DNA from: UBA5734 sp964499985
GTDB taxonomy: Bacteria; Bacillota; Clostridia; Saccharofermentanales; UBA5734
Length of the DNA stretch: 64,000 nt
Reading direction: 5' to 3'
Assembly (NCBI GenBank): GCA_964499985.1
Contig: CAZCMX010000003.1
Span: forward strand, 1-64,000
Shown: positions 32,815-41,504 of the stretch, in pieces
Layout: each line of letters begins with the position of its first letter
Position numbering within the stretch: position 1 is the first letter of the stretch
The notes under the pieces: model-generated
Told to the model about the DNA's origin: nothing
The model's database searches: none
What the model saw: only the letters and a program-made list of their open reading frames with translations
Made by a program: the position numbers and the translations under genes

Positions 32815-33954
32815 ATGGAATCAAGGCATTGGCAAAAACTGGCCCTGGACACTTCGATTTTTGGGATTGGCTGCATGCGGCTGCCGCTGCAGGCTGGCCA
32901 GACGGATGGCGCCCTGATCGACGAGGCGGAAGCCATCCGGATGATCCGGGCCGGGATCGATGGCGGCGTCACCTATATCGATACAGCCTACCCATACCAT
33001 GGGGGCAATAGCGAGCTGGTCGTCGGCAAGGCCTTGCAGGATGGCTATCGTGAGAAGGTTGTCCTGGCGACCAAGCTGCCCGTCTGGGAGGTTGAGACCG
33101 CCGCGGACTTTGACCGTCTGCTCAACCGCCAGCTGGAGAAATTGCAGACCGACCATGTGGATTTCTACCTGCTGCATGCCCTGCACCAGGGCACCTGGGG
33201 CAAGGTGCGCGACCTTGGGGTCCTGGAGTTCCTGGACCGGGCCAAAGCCGATGGCCGGATCCGTTACGCGGCTTTTTCGTTCCATGACCAGCTGCCATTG
33301 TTCAAGGAAATCATCGACAGCTATGCCTGGGAGATGTGCCAGATCCAGCTCAATATTCTCGATGTCGATTATCAGGCTGGCCTGGCTGGTCTGGAGTATG
33401 CCGCAGCCCGGGGCATTGGCGTCGTTGTCATGGAGCCCTTGCGCGGCGGGGCCCTGGCTGCCCATGTGCCGTCGGATATCCAGGCCATCTGGGATGAGGC
33501 CGCCGAACCCCGGTCCGGCGTGGAATGGGCTTTCCGCTGGCTGGCCAACCGGCCGGAGGTCAAGGTCATTCTCAGTGGCGTCAGCACGATGGAGCAGCTC
33601 GAGGATAATCTCCGGATTTTCGCCAGTACGCATCCGGGCTGCCTGACTGCCGCAGACGAGGCCAGGGTGGACCGGGTCCGGGCCCTGTACCAGAGCAAGA
33701 TCCAGGTCGATTGCACGGGCTGCGAATATTGCCTGCCCTGCCCATCGGGCGTGGCGATCCCATCGGTCTTCCGCGCCTATAACCAGGCCTTCATGATCGA
33801 GGATCTGGCATCTGGCCAGAGCAGCTATCAATGGCTGGTGAAAAACCACGAAGACGCCACGCTCTGTGTCGAATGCGGTGCCTGCGAGCAGGTCTGTCCG
33901 CAGCATATCCCGATCATTGCCAAGCTCAAGTCTGCCCACGCCTATCTGGGATAA
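32815..33954 (+). CDS. Aldo/keto reductase with C-terminal 2x[4Fe-4S] ferredoxin domain
   Basis: A 379-residue redox enzyme common in strict anaerobes. The AKR barrel occupies residues 1-285: IFGIGCMRLPL, the catalytic Asp-Tyr in YIDTAYPYHGGNSE, Lys in VLATKLPVW and His in FYLLHAL. The last 90 residues carry the cluster ligands CTGCEYCLPCPSGV and CVECGACEQVCPQHI, so electrons may come from ferredoxin as well as or instead of NADPH. The ATG follows AAGGAGG. A terminator follows the gene. The substrate is unknown. Confidence 0.93.
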   Translation: MESRHWQKLALDTSIFGIGCMRLPLQAGQTDGALIDEAEAIRMIRAGIDGGVTYIDTAYPYHGGNSELVVGKALQDGYREKVVLATKLPVWEVETAADFDRLLNRQLEKLQTDHVDFYLLHALHQGTWGKVRDLGVLEFLDRAKADGRIRYAAFSFHDQLPLFKEIIDSYAWEMCQIQLNILDVDYQAGLAGLEYAAARGIGVVVMEPLRGGALAAHVPSDIQAIWDEAAEPRSGVEWAFRWLANRPEVKVILSGVSTMEQLEDNLRIFASTHPGCLTAADEARVDRVRALYQSKIQVDCTGCEYCLPCPSGVAIPSVFRAYNQAFMIEDLASGQSSYQWLVKNHEDATLCVECGACEQVCPQHIPIIAKLKSAHAYLG

Positions 33955-33981
33955 CAGGGGAAAACAGAGGAACCAAGACCA

Positions 33982-34011
33982 AAAGACCGGGCGGCAACGC
34001 CCGGTCTTTTT
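33982..34011. terminator. Terminator after the ferredoxin-type aldo/keto reductase
   Basis: AAAGACCGGGC (33982-33992) pairs with GCCCGGTCTTT (33999-34009) and is followed by TT. The A tract on the other side would allow function on the minus strand as well. Confidence 0.9.
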
Positions 34012-34043
34012 ATAGTGCAGAGAAAACGGTCCTGAAAAACACC

Positions 34044-34072
34044 AAAACGCCGGGCCCTACATTCCCGGCGTT
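34044..34072 (-). terminator. Terminator of fucI
   Basis: AACGCCGGG (34046-34054) pairs with CCCGGCGTT (34064-34072). Read on the minus strand the stem is followed by TTTT, so it ends fucI transcription. Confidence 0.75.
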
Positions 34073-34136
34073 CTGGCATCTGAGGAGAAAATTCGAGATA
34101 ACAGGTGAGTGTCTGACCTGCTGTCGATGAGAGGAA

Positions 34137-35945
34137 TCAGCCGAAGAGTGGGCCGTAGGTTTCGCAGGCCCGGTAGTCGGCACTTTCGCTGCTGACCGTG
34201 CCAAAGGCAGACCAGGCATGCGGACGGAAGATTTTGTCAGCGGGGACATTGTGCATGGCGACCGGAATGCGCAGCATGCTGGCCAGGGTGATCAGCTTGG
34301 CGCCGATATGGCCATAGCTGAAGGAGCCATGGTTGGCACCCCAATTGGCCATGACGCTGTAGACATCCTTGAAAGCACCCTCACCCGTGACGCTCGGAGC
34401 GAACCAGGTGGTGGGCCAGGTGGGGTCGGTGCGCTTCTGCAAGGTCTGGCTGACTTCCTCGGGCAGCTCAACGGTATAGCCTTCGGCGATCTGGAGCACC
34501 GGGCCAAGACCTTCCACTTTATTGATCCGGACCATCGTGACCGGGATCTCTGCTTTGGTTTCAAACATCGAGGAGAAACCGCCGCCGCGGAAATAGCCGA
34601 CATTGGCCGGGCACCAGGCGGTGGCGGCCAGACAGGCGTCTGCGTCTTCGCTGGTCATTTCCCAGAAGGGCTTCATGACCGCCTTGCCTTCAGCGTCGCG
34701 CATGGCGGCACTGCCATCGAGGGCTGCGGCACCGGAGTTGATCAGGTGGATCAGGCCCTGGGCGGCCTTGCCTTCCGGCTTCCAGCCGGTGACACGTTCG
34801 ATGGCGTCCGGGCTCCAGTAGGTGCGGACATCGGCAAAGACTGAGGCCGCGTCATTGACGAGGTGGCCGAGCAGCATGGACATGGCATTCATGGCATCAT
34901 TTTCGGTGGCGAGGACCATCGGTTCACGGATGCCGTTCCAGTCGAAGGAGGAACCCAGGATGGCCTCGGAGAAGTCGTGATTCGGGAAATGGTCGGTCCA
35001 CTGGCGCTGGCCCTGGACACCACCGGCGATCGCATTGCGGCCGAGGGCTTCTTCGCCATAACCCATTTCGGCCAGCTTGGGGTTGCCGATCAGGATATCG
35101 CGGATGATCAGGGTCTGCTGGATGACGCGATCCCACTCGGCGGCTTTTTCTTCGGCGGTATGGGCCAGCGGGCTGCCGACATTGACATCGAAGCCTTCCT
35201 TGCAGTAAGCCTCGCGCCAGGCCTTGGCCTTGGCGAATTCTTCGGCGTCATAGATTTTGCGGGCGATGCGGCGTTCGATTTCGACCTGGTCGAGCCATTC
35301 GGTCCGCAGACCGAAATATTCCTGCAGCATCTGGGGATCGACGACCGATCCGGCGATACCCATGCAGGGGCCGCCAATATTGACATAGGATTTGCCCCTC
35401 ATCATGCCAACGGCGATGGCCGCCTTGGCCCAGAGCAGGATCTTTTCCGCGACATCGGCCGGAACGCTGGTATCGCTGGAATCCTGGACATCATGACCAT
35501 AAATGGCAAAGGCCGGCAGCTTGCGCTGGGCATGGGCAGCCATGACAGCAGCCAGATAGACGGCGCCGGGACGCTCGGTGCCATTGAAGCCCCAGACTGC
35601 TTTGACCGTGAGCGGATTCATGTCCATCGTCTCCGTGCCATAGCACCAGCAGGGGGTGACCGTCAGGGTGGCGGTGACATTCTCGCGGGCGAACAGGTCC
35701 TCACAGGCGGCAGCTTCGGCCACGCCGCCAATGCAGGTCTCGGCAATGACACATTCGATCGGCAGGCCATTGGCATGGCGCAGGTTCTTTGTGATCAGGT
35801 CAGCGGCCTGGCGGGCCATGGCCATGGTGCGGTCTTCGAGGGATTCGCGGACGCCCATCCGGCGGCCATCGATGGTGGGGCGGATGCCAATTTTCGGCAT
35901 GCGGCCGACATTTCTGTTGACGGGAGCGTTCTTTACTTGTGGCAT
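34137..35945 (-). CDS. fucI: L-fucose isomerase
   Basis: Converts L-fucose to L-fuculose (also D-arabinose to D-ribulose), Mn-dependent. The 602-residue protein matches the family size (about 590). Typical segments are KIGIRPTIDGRRMGVRESLE near the start, VIAETCIGGVAEAA, CWCYGTETMDMNP, YGHDVQDSSDTSVP and the C-terminal WSAFGTVSSESADYRACETYGP. The best start is the ATG at 35945, eight bases after GGAGG, giving MPQVKN; five more in-frame codons lie upstream. Divergent from the AraC regulator at 36078 and terminated at 34044-34072. Fuculokinase and aldolase genes are not in the window. Confidence 0.96.
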   Translation of the reverse strand: MPQVKNAPVNRNVGRMPKIGIRPTIDGRRMGVRESLEDRTMAMARQAADLITKNLRHANGLPIECVIAETCIGGVAEAAACEDLFARENVTATLTVTPCWCYGTETMDMNPLTVKAVWGFNGTERPGAVYLAAVMAAHAQRKLPAFAIYGHDVQDSSDTSVPADVAEKILLWAKAAIAVGMMRGKSYVNIGGPCMGIAGSVVDPQMLQEYFGLRTEWLDQVEIERRIARKIYDAEEFAKAKAWREAYCKEGFDVNVGSPLAHTAEEKAAEWDRVIQQTLIIRDILIGNPKLAEMGYGEEALGRNAIAGGVQGQRQWTDHFPNHDFSEAILGSSFDWNGIREPMVLATENDAMNAMSMLLGHLVNDAASVFADVRTYWSPDAIERVTGWKPEGKAAQGLIHLINSGAAALDGSAAMRDAEGKAVMKPFWEMTSEDADACLAATAWCPANVGYFRGGGFSSMFETKAEIPVTMVRINKVEGLGPVLQIAEGYTVELPEEVSQTLQKRTDPTWPTTWFAPSVTGEGAFKDVYSVMANWGANHGSFSYGHIGAKLITLASMLRIPVAMHNVPADKIFRPHAWSAFGTVSSESADYRACETYGPLFG

Positions 35946-36077
35946 CGGTGGTTCCTCCATATCAATTTGCCTATTGCAAAATGCGGATTTCTGTTACTTT
36001 CATTGTAAGTGGACAAATGGTTTTAAACATGGATTATCTGGTAAAATAATGAATCATCAGGGAGGCTGGAGGGGGCC

Positions 36078-36950
36078 ATGATTAAAACATCCAGGCATGA
36101 GCCGATCGAAAACAGGGCTCATTTCACAACCGACTCGCGGGGGATCACGCGCAATAATCTGCTGATGAGCCATCTCAACCAGTTGTCGGTCGACCTGCTC
36201 GACCATGGCTATTTCGTCGGCAATATGCAATGGAACCAGTATGCGGTCCATTCACCTTTTGCCCGGATTTACTACATGGTGGCGGACCGGGGCTGGCTTG
36301 ACACGGCCCAGGGCAGGATTGACCTGATTCCCGGCACCATGTACCTGATTCCGCCGCGCACCCGGGTGGACCTGAGAACCGAAGGCCGGATCGAGAAGTT
36401 CTACTTCCATGTCACCTGCCGCTACGGAGAAATGGATATTCTGGACAATATCAATCGCTGCTTCACTCTGCCGCTCAGACCGGACCTGCTGCATCAGCTG
36501 CTGTCCGCCTATTCGGGCGGCCAGCTGCCCGACCTGCTGGCGATCAAGGGACTGGTCTACCAGACCCTGGCCAGCTTTTTCCGCGACTGTCTGCCGGATA
36601 TCAGTGATCGTCTGGCTCTAGCCAACGAATACAAGCTGGTCTATGCTTACATCGAGCAGAATTTGTCGGCCAGCCTATCCACGCAGCAGATCTGTGAGGT
36701 CCTGGATCTGCCCTACGAAACCTTTCGCCGCAAATTTCGCCGGGATAACGGAATCACGGTGCACCAGTACATTGCCAACCGGCTGATCCAGCGGGCCTCT
36801 CTGGGACTACTTTTGACCAGAGACACCGTGCAGCAGATCGCCAGCCAGCTGGGATTTGCCGATGAATTTTATTTTTCCCGGTTCTTCAAGCAGAAAATGG
36901 AGTACAGCCCGCGTGAATACCGCCGGATCAATGCGGTGCTCCGGCACTAG
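36078..36950 (+). CDS. AraC family regulator (probable fucose regulator)
   Basis: A 290-residue activator: an N-terminal cupin-like sugar-binding domain (residues 20-150; YMVADRGWLDTAQGRIDLIPGTMYLIPP is typical) and a C-terminal double helix-turn-helix (STQQICEVLDLPYETFRRKF and VQQIASQLGFADEFYFSRFF). GGAGG lies just before the ATG. It is divergent from fucI, with 132 bases between their start codons, and 33 bases upstream of the response regulator gene, so it probably controls fucI and perhaps the downstream operon (inference). Confidence 0.9.
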   Translation: MIKTSRHEPIENRAHFTTDSRGITRNNLLMSHLNQLSVDLLDHGYFVGNMQWNQYAVHSPFARIYYMVADRGWLDTAQGRIDLIPGTMYLIPPRTRVDLRTEGRIEKFYFHVTCRYGEMDILDNINRCFTLPLRPDLLHQLLSAYSGGQLPDLLAIKGLVYQTLASFFRDCLPDISDRLALANEYKLVYAYIEQNLSASLSTQQICEVLDLPYETFRRKFRRDNGITVHQYIANRLIQRASLGLLLTRDTVQQIASQLGFADEFYFSRFFKQKMEYSPREYRRINAVLRH

Positions 36951-36983
36951 GCTGAATGGACTGATCGAGAGGCCTGAAACGAG

Positions 36984-38585
36984 ATGTACAAGCTGATGAT
37001 TGTCGAGGATGAGGCACTGGTTCGCGAGGCCGTCCTGAAAATGATCGATTTCCAGAACCAGGGGTTCGAAGTGGTCGCCGTCTGTGAAGATGGCCAGGAA
37101 GCGGTCGAACAATACGTCCGGCTTGCCCCCGATCTCGTGATCACCGACATTTGCATGCCCTTTGTCAGCGGGCTCGAACTGGCAGCCCTGATTGCCGAAG
37201 CGGGACGTGGCACCCAGGTGGTCATCATCACGGGTTTTGATGATTTCAATTTTGCCAAGCAGGCGATCAAGAGCCAAGTCGCCAGCTATATCCTGAAGCC
37301 GGTGACTCCGGGCGAATTTGTCGAGGTGCTGGCCGAGGCCCGGAAGCGGCTGGATGAACAGCATGAACAACGCCGCCAGATCCTGGAGGCCCAGCGCCAG
37401 ATCCATCTGAGCAGTCCCCTGGTCCGTGACCAGCTGTTCAACCGCCTGATCCAGGGATCGGTCAACCTTTCCAGCATGGCAGAAGAGCTGAGGCTGTTTG
37501 GCCTCGATAGCAGCCATACGTCTTTCCAGATCGCCCTGGTCAAAGCGGACCGCCTCGAATCAGACGCGCGGGACTTGCGGGTCAATATCCAGTTGCTGCA
37601 GTTCATGATTGCCAATATTGTGACCGAGCTGGCCGCAGCTTTTCCTGACTTTGTTGCGTTTCAGCTGGCCGATGGCCGCACGGCTCTGCTCGGCTCGGCA
37701 AATGCCAGCCAGGAGCTCAATACGCAATTGCATGATTTGGGCCATCGCGTGATCTCGACCATCCGCCAAGTGCTCAAGATCGGGGTCACCGTCGGCTGTG
37801 GCCAGATCGTCACAGATGTCGCCCTGCTGAATGAGTCCTATGCTTCGGCTCAGCGCAGCCTCGATTATCGTTTCCTGTTACCGGACAAGGCCCTGGTTTT
37901 TCCGGAAGACATCCGCAAACAGGCCCAGTCCATCGATCTGGCCAGTCTGGAAGAGGAGATTGTCCGCCAAGTCCGCCTGCAGGATGAACCGAAGCTCCAT
38001 GCAGCGATTGCCCAGCTGGGCCAGGCGATCCGGCTGTCTTTCCAGTCCAGGACGGACACCCAGTTCGAATGGGCGCGCCTGACCACCCGGCTGGCCGGGA
38101 TGATCAGAAGCGAAGCCGGGGATGAGGTGACCTTGCCAGACCAGACCCTGCCCCAGACGGACGACCAGAATTTCCTCAGCACCATGCAGGACTGGCTGGG
38201 ACACTATTGCCTGGCTTGCATAGGCATCCTCAGCGGCAGCCGCAACCGGGAGAACAAGCGGCTGAGCCTGGTTGCCACGGCGTATATCCGCGAGCATTTT
38301 GCCGACAGCCAGCTGTCTTTGCTGGAGGTCTGCAACCATGCTGCTGTCAGCCTGAGCTATTTCAGCCAGCTGTTCAAAGAGGAAACCGGCAAGACCTTTG
38401 TCGAGTACCTGACAGAAATCCGCATGGAAAAAGCCAGGGAACTCCTGCGCAATACCGATCGCATGCTGTATGATATCGCAGAGCTGGTCGGTTATGAGAG
38501 TCCGGCCTATTTTACCGTGGCGTTCAAAAAGCAGGTCGGGATCGGGCCGCGCGAATATCGCAAGCAATACAGGCAGGGCAGCTGA
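36984..38585 (+). CDS. YesN-type response regulator with AraC DNA-binding domain
   Basis: A 533-residue response regulator. The receiver domain is residues 1-120 with acidic pocket Glu8-Asp9, phospho-acceptor Asp55 in LVITDICMPF and Lys105 in YILKPV. A long middle linker resembles the GGDEF-like/coiled YesN spacer. The C-terminal AraC domain (about residues 430-530) has LLEVCNHAAVSLSYFSQLF and LYDIAELVGYESPAYFTVAF. It is followed two bases later by its histidine kinase. Two TCGAAATT direct repeats 21 bases apart (41418-41446) upstream of the transporter are a good target candidate. Confidence 0.95.
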   Translation: MYKLMIVEDEALVREAVLKMIDFQNQGFEVVAVCEDGQEAVEQYVRLAPDLVITDICMPFVSGLELAALIAEAGRGTQVVIITGFDDFNFAKQAIKSQVASYILKPVTPGEFVEVLAEARKRLDEQHEQRRQILEAQRQIHLSSPLVRDQLFNRLIQGSVNLSSMAEELRLFGLDSSHTSFQIALVKADRLESDARDLRVNIQLLQFMIANIVTELAAAFPDFVAFQLADGRTALLGSANASQELNTQLHDLGHRVISTIRQVLKIGVTVGCGQIVTDVALLNESYASAQRSLDYRFLLPDKALVFPEDIRKQAQSIDLASLEEEIVRQVRLQDEPKLHAAIAQLGQAIRLSFQSRTDTQFEWARLTTRLAGMIRSEAGDEVTLPDQTLPQTDDQNFLSTMQDWLGHYCLACIGILSGSRNRENKRLSLVATAYIREHFADSQLSLLEVCNHAAVSLSYFSQLFKEETGKTFVEYLTEIRMEKARELLRNTDRMLYDIAELVGYESPAYFTVAFKKQVGIGPREYRKQYRQGS

Positions 38586-38587
38586 GC

Positions 38588-40372
38588 ATGGGCCGGCGCA
38601 ATACCTCCCATCTGCGCAATAGCATCCTGTTCACCTCGCTGTTTACGATTGTCGGCATCATGGCGATCATTTTGCCGCTCTTTTATTCCCTGACCTCCAG
38701 CCTGATGCAGGAGAATGCCACCCTCTATACCGAGAAACTGCTGTCGCAAGTCAAGAACAGTGTTGAATTCTACACCAATGAAATGATTACCGTCGCAGGC
38801 TATCTGTCCGGCAATGAGCAGGTCGCAGCTTATTTACGAGGTGAGAACCCCCTGACAGATGACCTGTCCGGCTCGAGGGCAGCCAGGGACAAGGTTGCTG
38901 CCGATTTGAAAGCGATCGTCAATAGCCGGGCCGATTTTGTGAACATCATCCTGATCCGCAATGATGGCACCTTTGTCACGAATCGCGATTTTGTCGGCTT
39001 GACGCCCTACTGGAATTACCATGATTTCGACTGGTACAAGAAAACGGTCGCTGCGCAGGGCAAGCCGGTCATGTCTTCATCCCGGATTGAAAACCTCATT
39101 GCAGGTGAACATCGCTGGGTGGTTTCGCTCAGCCAGGGCATCTATGAAAACGGCCAGTTGCAAGGCATTCTGCTGATCGACTTGAACTACAAGACCATCA
39201 CGGATATCTGCAGCTCCATCTCGGCTGGCAAGGCTGGCTATGTGTTCATCGTCGGTGCCGACAGCCAGCTGGTCTACCATCCGCAGCAAAGGCTGATTTA
39301 CAGCAATATCAAGACGGAACGGCTGGACCTGGCCATCCCCCGGGAAACCATCCAGTCGACGATTGTCGAGGGGAAAATCTATTCCAGTGTCCAGATTCTG
39401 GCCGCTGACTGGACCGTCGTCAGTGTTTTTGATACCAGCAAGCTGGTGACCATCAGTCCGACTCTGGTGGCCTCCTATATCGGGATCGGCCTCTTTTTCG
39501 CCCTGGTGGGCCTGCTCATTTCGCTCCGGGCCTCCAAGCGCCTGACGGATCCGATCCTCTCCCTGAAAAATTCCATGCAGCAATTTCAGCAGGGGGATTT
39601 TGACGCCAAGGCAGACATCCGGATCAATAACGAAATCGCCGAACTCGGCGACCAATTCAATACGATGACCGACCGGATCAAGCAATTGGTGGAAAACAGC
39701 CTCAAGATCGAGGAGCAGAAGCGCAAAAGTGAAATCCAGGCCCTGCAGGCTCAGATCCGGCCGCATTTCCTCTACAATACCCTGGAATCGATCATCTGGA
39801 TGGCCGGGATCGGCGAACAGGCCAAGGTGATCGAAATGACCTCAGCCCTGGCCAAGCTGATGCGGGTGAGTGTCGGCAATGCCAACGAACTGGTGACGGT
39901 GCAAAACGAAGTGGCCTATGTGACCAATTACCTGAAAATCCAGAAATTGCGTTACCAGGACAAGCTCAACTACCGCATAGAAATAGATCCGGCGGTCAGT
40001 TCAGCCAGAATCCTGCGCCTGACCTTGCAGCCGCTGGTGGAAAACGCGATTTACCATGGGATCAAACCCTTGCGCAGCCAAGGTCTCGTCCTGATCCGGA
40101 TCGGCAAAGACGCACAATCCCTTTTGGTCCAGGTGGCCGACAATGGGGTGGGCTTTGCCCCCGATGCTGCCAGCAAACTGATGCAGAGCGAACCAGATGC
40201 CAGCGAAAGCATCGGCTTGGCGAATGTGGGCAACCGGATCAAGCTTTTCTTCGGTGGCGAAGCTGGCATCGGCGTGCAATCGGCCCCTGAAGGCCAGACA
40301 CTCCCTGGCTTTGCGGCTGCAGATGCCATCCGGACGCTGGTCACCATTCGTTTGCCGCTGCTGTTCGAGTAA
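38588..40372 (+). CDS. YesM/LytS-type sensor histidine kinase
   Basis: A 594-residue membrane sensor. The first transmembrane segment is at residues 15-38 (LFTSLFTIVGIMAIILPLFY), then an extracellular dCache-like domain (residues 45-290) and a second segment SYIGIGLFFALVGLLISL. A HAMP domain follows (RLTDPILSLKNSMQQF). The kinase core has the phospho-acceptor H393 in RPHFLYNTLESI and the ATP-binding N box LVENAIYHGIKP with DNGVGF. It pairs with the upstream response regulator and the downstream membrane-anchored sugar-binding protein, forming a three-component sensor. Confidence 0.95.
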   Translation: MGRRNTSHLRNSILFTSLFTIVGIMAIILPLFYSLTSSLMQENATLYTEKLLSQVKNSVEFYTNEMITVAGYLSGNEQVAAYLRGENPLTDDLSGSRAARDKVAADLKAIVNSRADFVNIILIRNDGTFVTNRDFVGLTPYWNYHDFDWYKKTVAAQGKPVMSSSRIENLIAGEHRWVVSLSQGIYENGQLQGILLIDLNYKTITDICSSISAGKAGYVFIVGADSQLVYHPQQRLIYSNIKTERLDLAIPRETIQSTIVEGKIYSSVQILAADWTVVSVFDTSKLVTISPTLVASYIGIGLFFALVGLLISLRASKRLTDPILSLKNSMQQFQQGDFDAKADIRINNEIAELGDQFNTMTDRIKQLVENSLKIEEQKRKSEIQALQAQIRPHFLYNTLESIIWMAGIGEQAKVIEMTSALAKLMRVSVGNANELVTVQNEVAYVTNYLKIQKLRYQDKLNYRIEIDPAVSSARILRLTLQPLVENAIYHGIKPLRSQGLVLIRIGKDAQSLLVQVADNGVGFAPDAASKLMQSEPDASESIGLANVGNRIKLFFGGEAGIGVQSAPEGQTLPGFAAADAIRTLVTIRLPLLFE

Positions 40373-40390
40373 GGTGAAGGACATACATTT

Positions 40391-41389
40391 ATGATTTCCT
40401 GGATGCGCAATCATTTTCATCAGATCTGGCGACTGCTGCTGATCGCCTTGCTTGGCCTTGGCGTGCTGGGGCTCTATGCCCTGCCGATCAAAGTCAACAA
40501 TCGCCCGATCCGGATCATTGCGATCGGCAAGGCACCGGCGGTCAGCACTGCTTTCTGGTGGAGTGTCAAAAGTGGCATGGAGGCCGCAGCGCAGGAATAT
40601 GGGGATATGGTCGACTATTGGTCGCCGACCGATGAAAGCCGGGTGGATGAGCAGATTGCCTTATTGAGGCAGGCCATCGCGCAGAAGCCCGATATCATCC
40701 TATTGGCGGCTCTCGACAAGAACCGGCTGGTTGAGCCGGCCCGGGAGGCCAGGGCTGCGGGTATCCGCCTGCTCATGTTTGATTCGAGCATCGAAAGCAG
40801 CGGCAGTCCGGTTTATGACAGCTTCATCGCGACCGACAATGTCGCAGCCGGCGAGAAACTGGGCGACAAGCTGCTGGAATTGCTGCCCCGGCGGGAAAAG
40901 GTGCTGATCGTGTCCCCCTCCACCAGAGGAGATTCGCTGATAGGACGGGAGACCGGGGTGCGCAACCGGATAGAAGGCCATTATGATATCCTGCCGACGG
41001 TCGATGTCCATGGCAGCTTCAGCAATGATGTATTCAGCAAGATCAGCCAGATCCTGGAAAAGCAGACCGATATTGGCGGCATCGTCTGCCTGAACGAGTA
41101 CACAACCGTCGGGGCCAGCCGCGCTGTCCTGGGCGCTGGCTTGGCCGGCAAGATCAGGCTGGTCGGATTTGACAGCTCTGAGGAGCTGATCAATTACATC
41201 GAAAGTGGCCTCCTGAGTGGCGTGGTGATCCAGCGGCCCTTCAATATGGGCTATCTCTCAGTCGTTTGTGCACTCGATGTCCTGGCAGGAAAGCCGACCG
41301 AGCCATTCTATGACACGGGATCGATTGTCATCACCAAGGACACGATCTACGAAAAAGAAAACGAAAAATTGCTTTTCCCGTTCGAATAG
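40391..41389 (+). CDS. Membrane-anchored sugar-binding sensor protein (CUT2 SBP-like)
   Basis: A 332-residue extracellular receptor. The N-terminus has an uncleaved-looking signal anchor (IWRLLLIALLGLGVLGLYA, residues 12-30) without a lipobox Cys, unlike the three transporter binding lipoproteins in this window. The remainder is a RbsB-type fold: IAIGKAPAVSTAFWWSVKSG, DIILLAALDKN, LLMFDSSIES and GGIVCLNEYTTVGASRA. It is the last gene of the regulator-kinase cluster, 18 bases after the kinase. In the known XylFII-LytS-YesN system of Clostridium beijerinckii a similar protein senses xylose for its kinase; this protein probably does the same for the sugar of the adjacent transporter. Confidence 0.85.
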   Translation: MISWMRNHFHQIWRLLLIALLGLGVLGLYALPIKVNNRPIRIIAIGKAPAVSTAFWWSVKSGMEAAAQEYGDMVDYWSPTDESRVDEQIALLRQAIAQKPDIILLAALDKNRLVEPAREARAAGIRLLMFDSSIESSGSPVYDSFIATDNVAAGEKLGDKLLELLPRREKVLIVSPSTRGDSLIGRETGVRNRIEGHYDILPTVDVHGSFSNDVFSKISQILEKQTDIGGIVCLNEYTTVGASRAVLGAGLAGKIRLVGFDSSEELINYIESGLLSGVVIQRPFNMGYLSVVCALDVLAGKPTEPFYDTGSIVITKDTIYEKENEKLLFPFE

Positions 41390-41417
41390 ACCGCGGCTTT
41401 GACAACTGCGTAATATT

Positions 41418-41446
41418 TCGAAATTTTAAAAGAGAATATCGAAATT
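41418..41446. promoter_or_regulatory. Direct repeats upstream of the CUT2 transporter, candidate YesN/AraC site
   Basis: TCGAAATT occurs at 41418-41425 and again at 41439-41446, with starts 21 bases apart (two helical turns), the geometry expected for a dimeric AraC-type activator. They lie 60-90 bases upstream of the ATPase start codon. A -10-like TAGGAT is at 41466-41471, so the second repeat would abut the -35 region. Confidence 0.6.
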
Positions 41447-41504
41447 ATCTTTTCCTCCCATTTGCTAGGATGACTGTAGCGAAAGTGATTGGGGGGGTGG
41501 TCTA

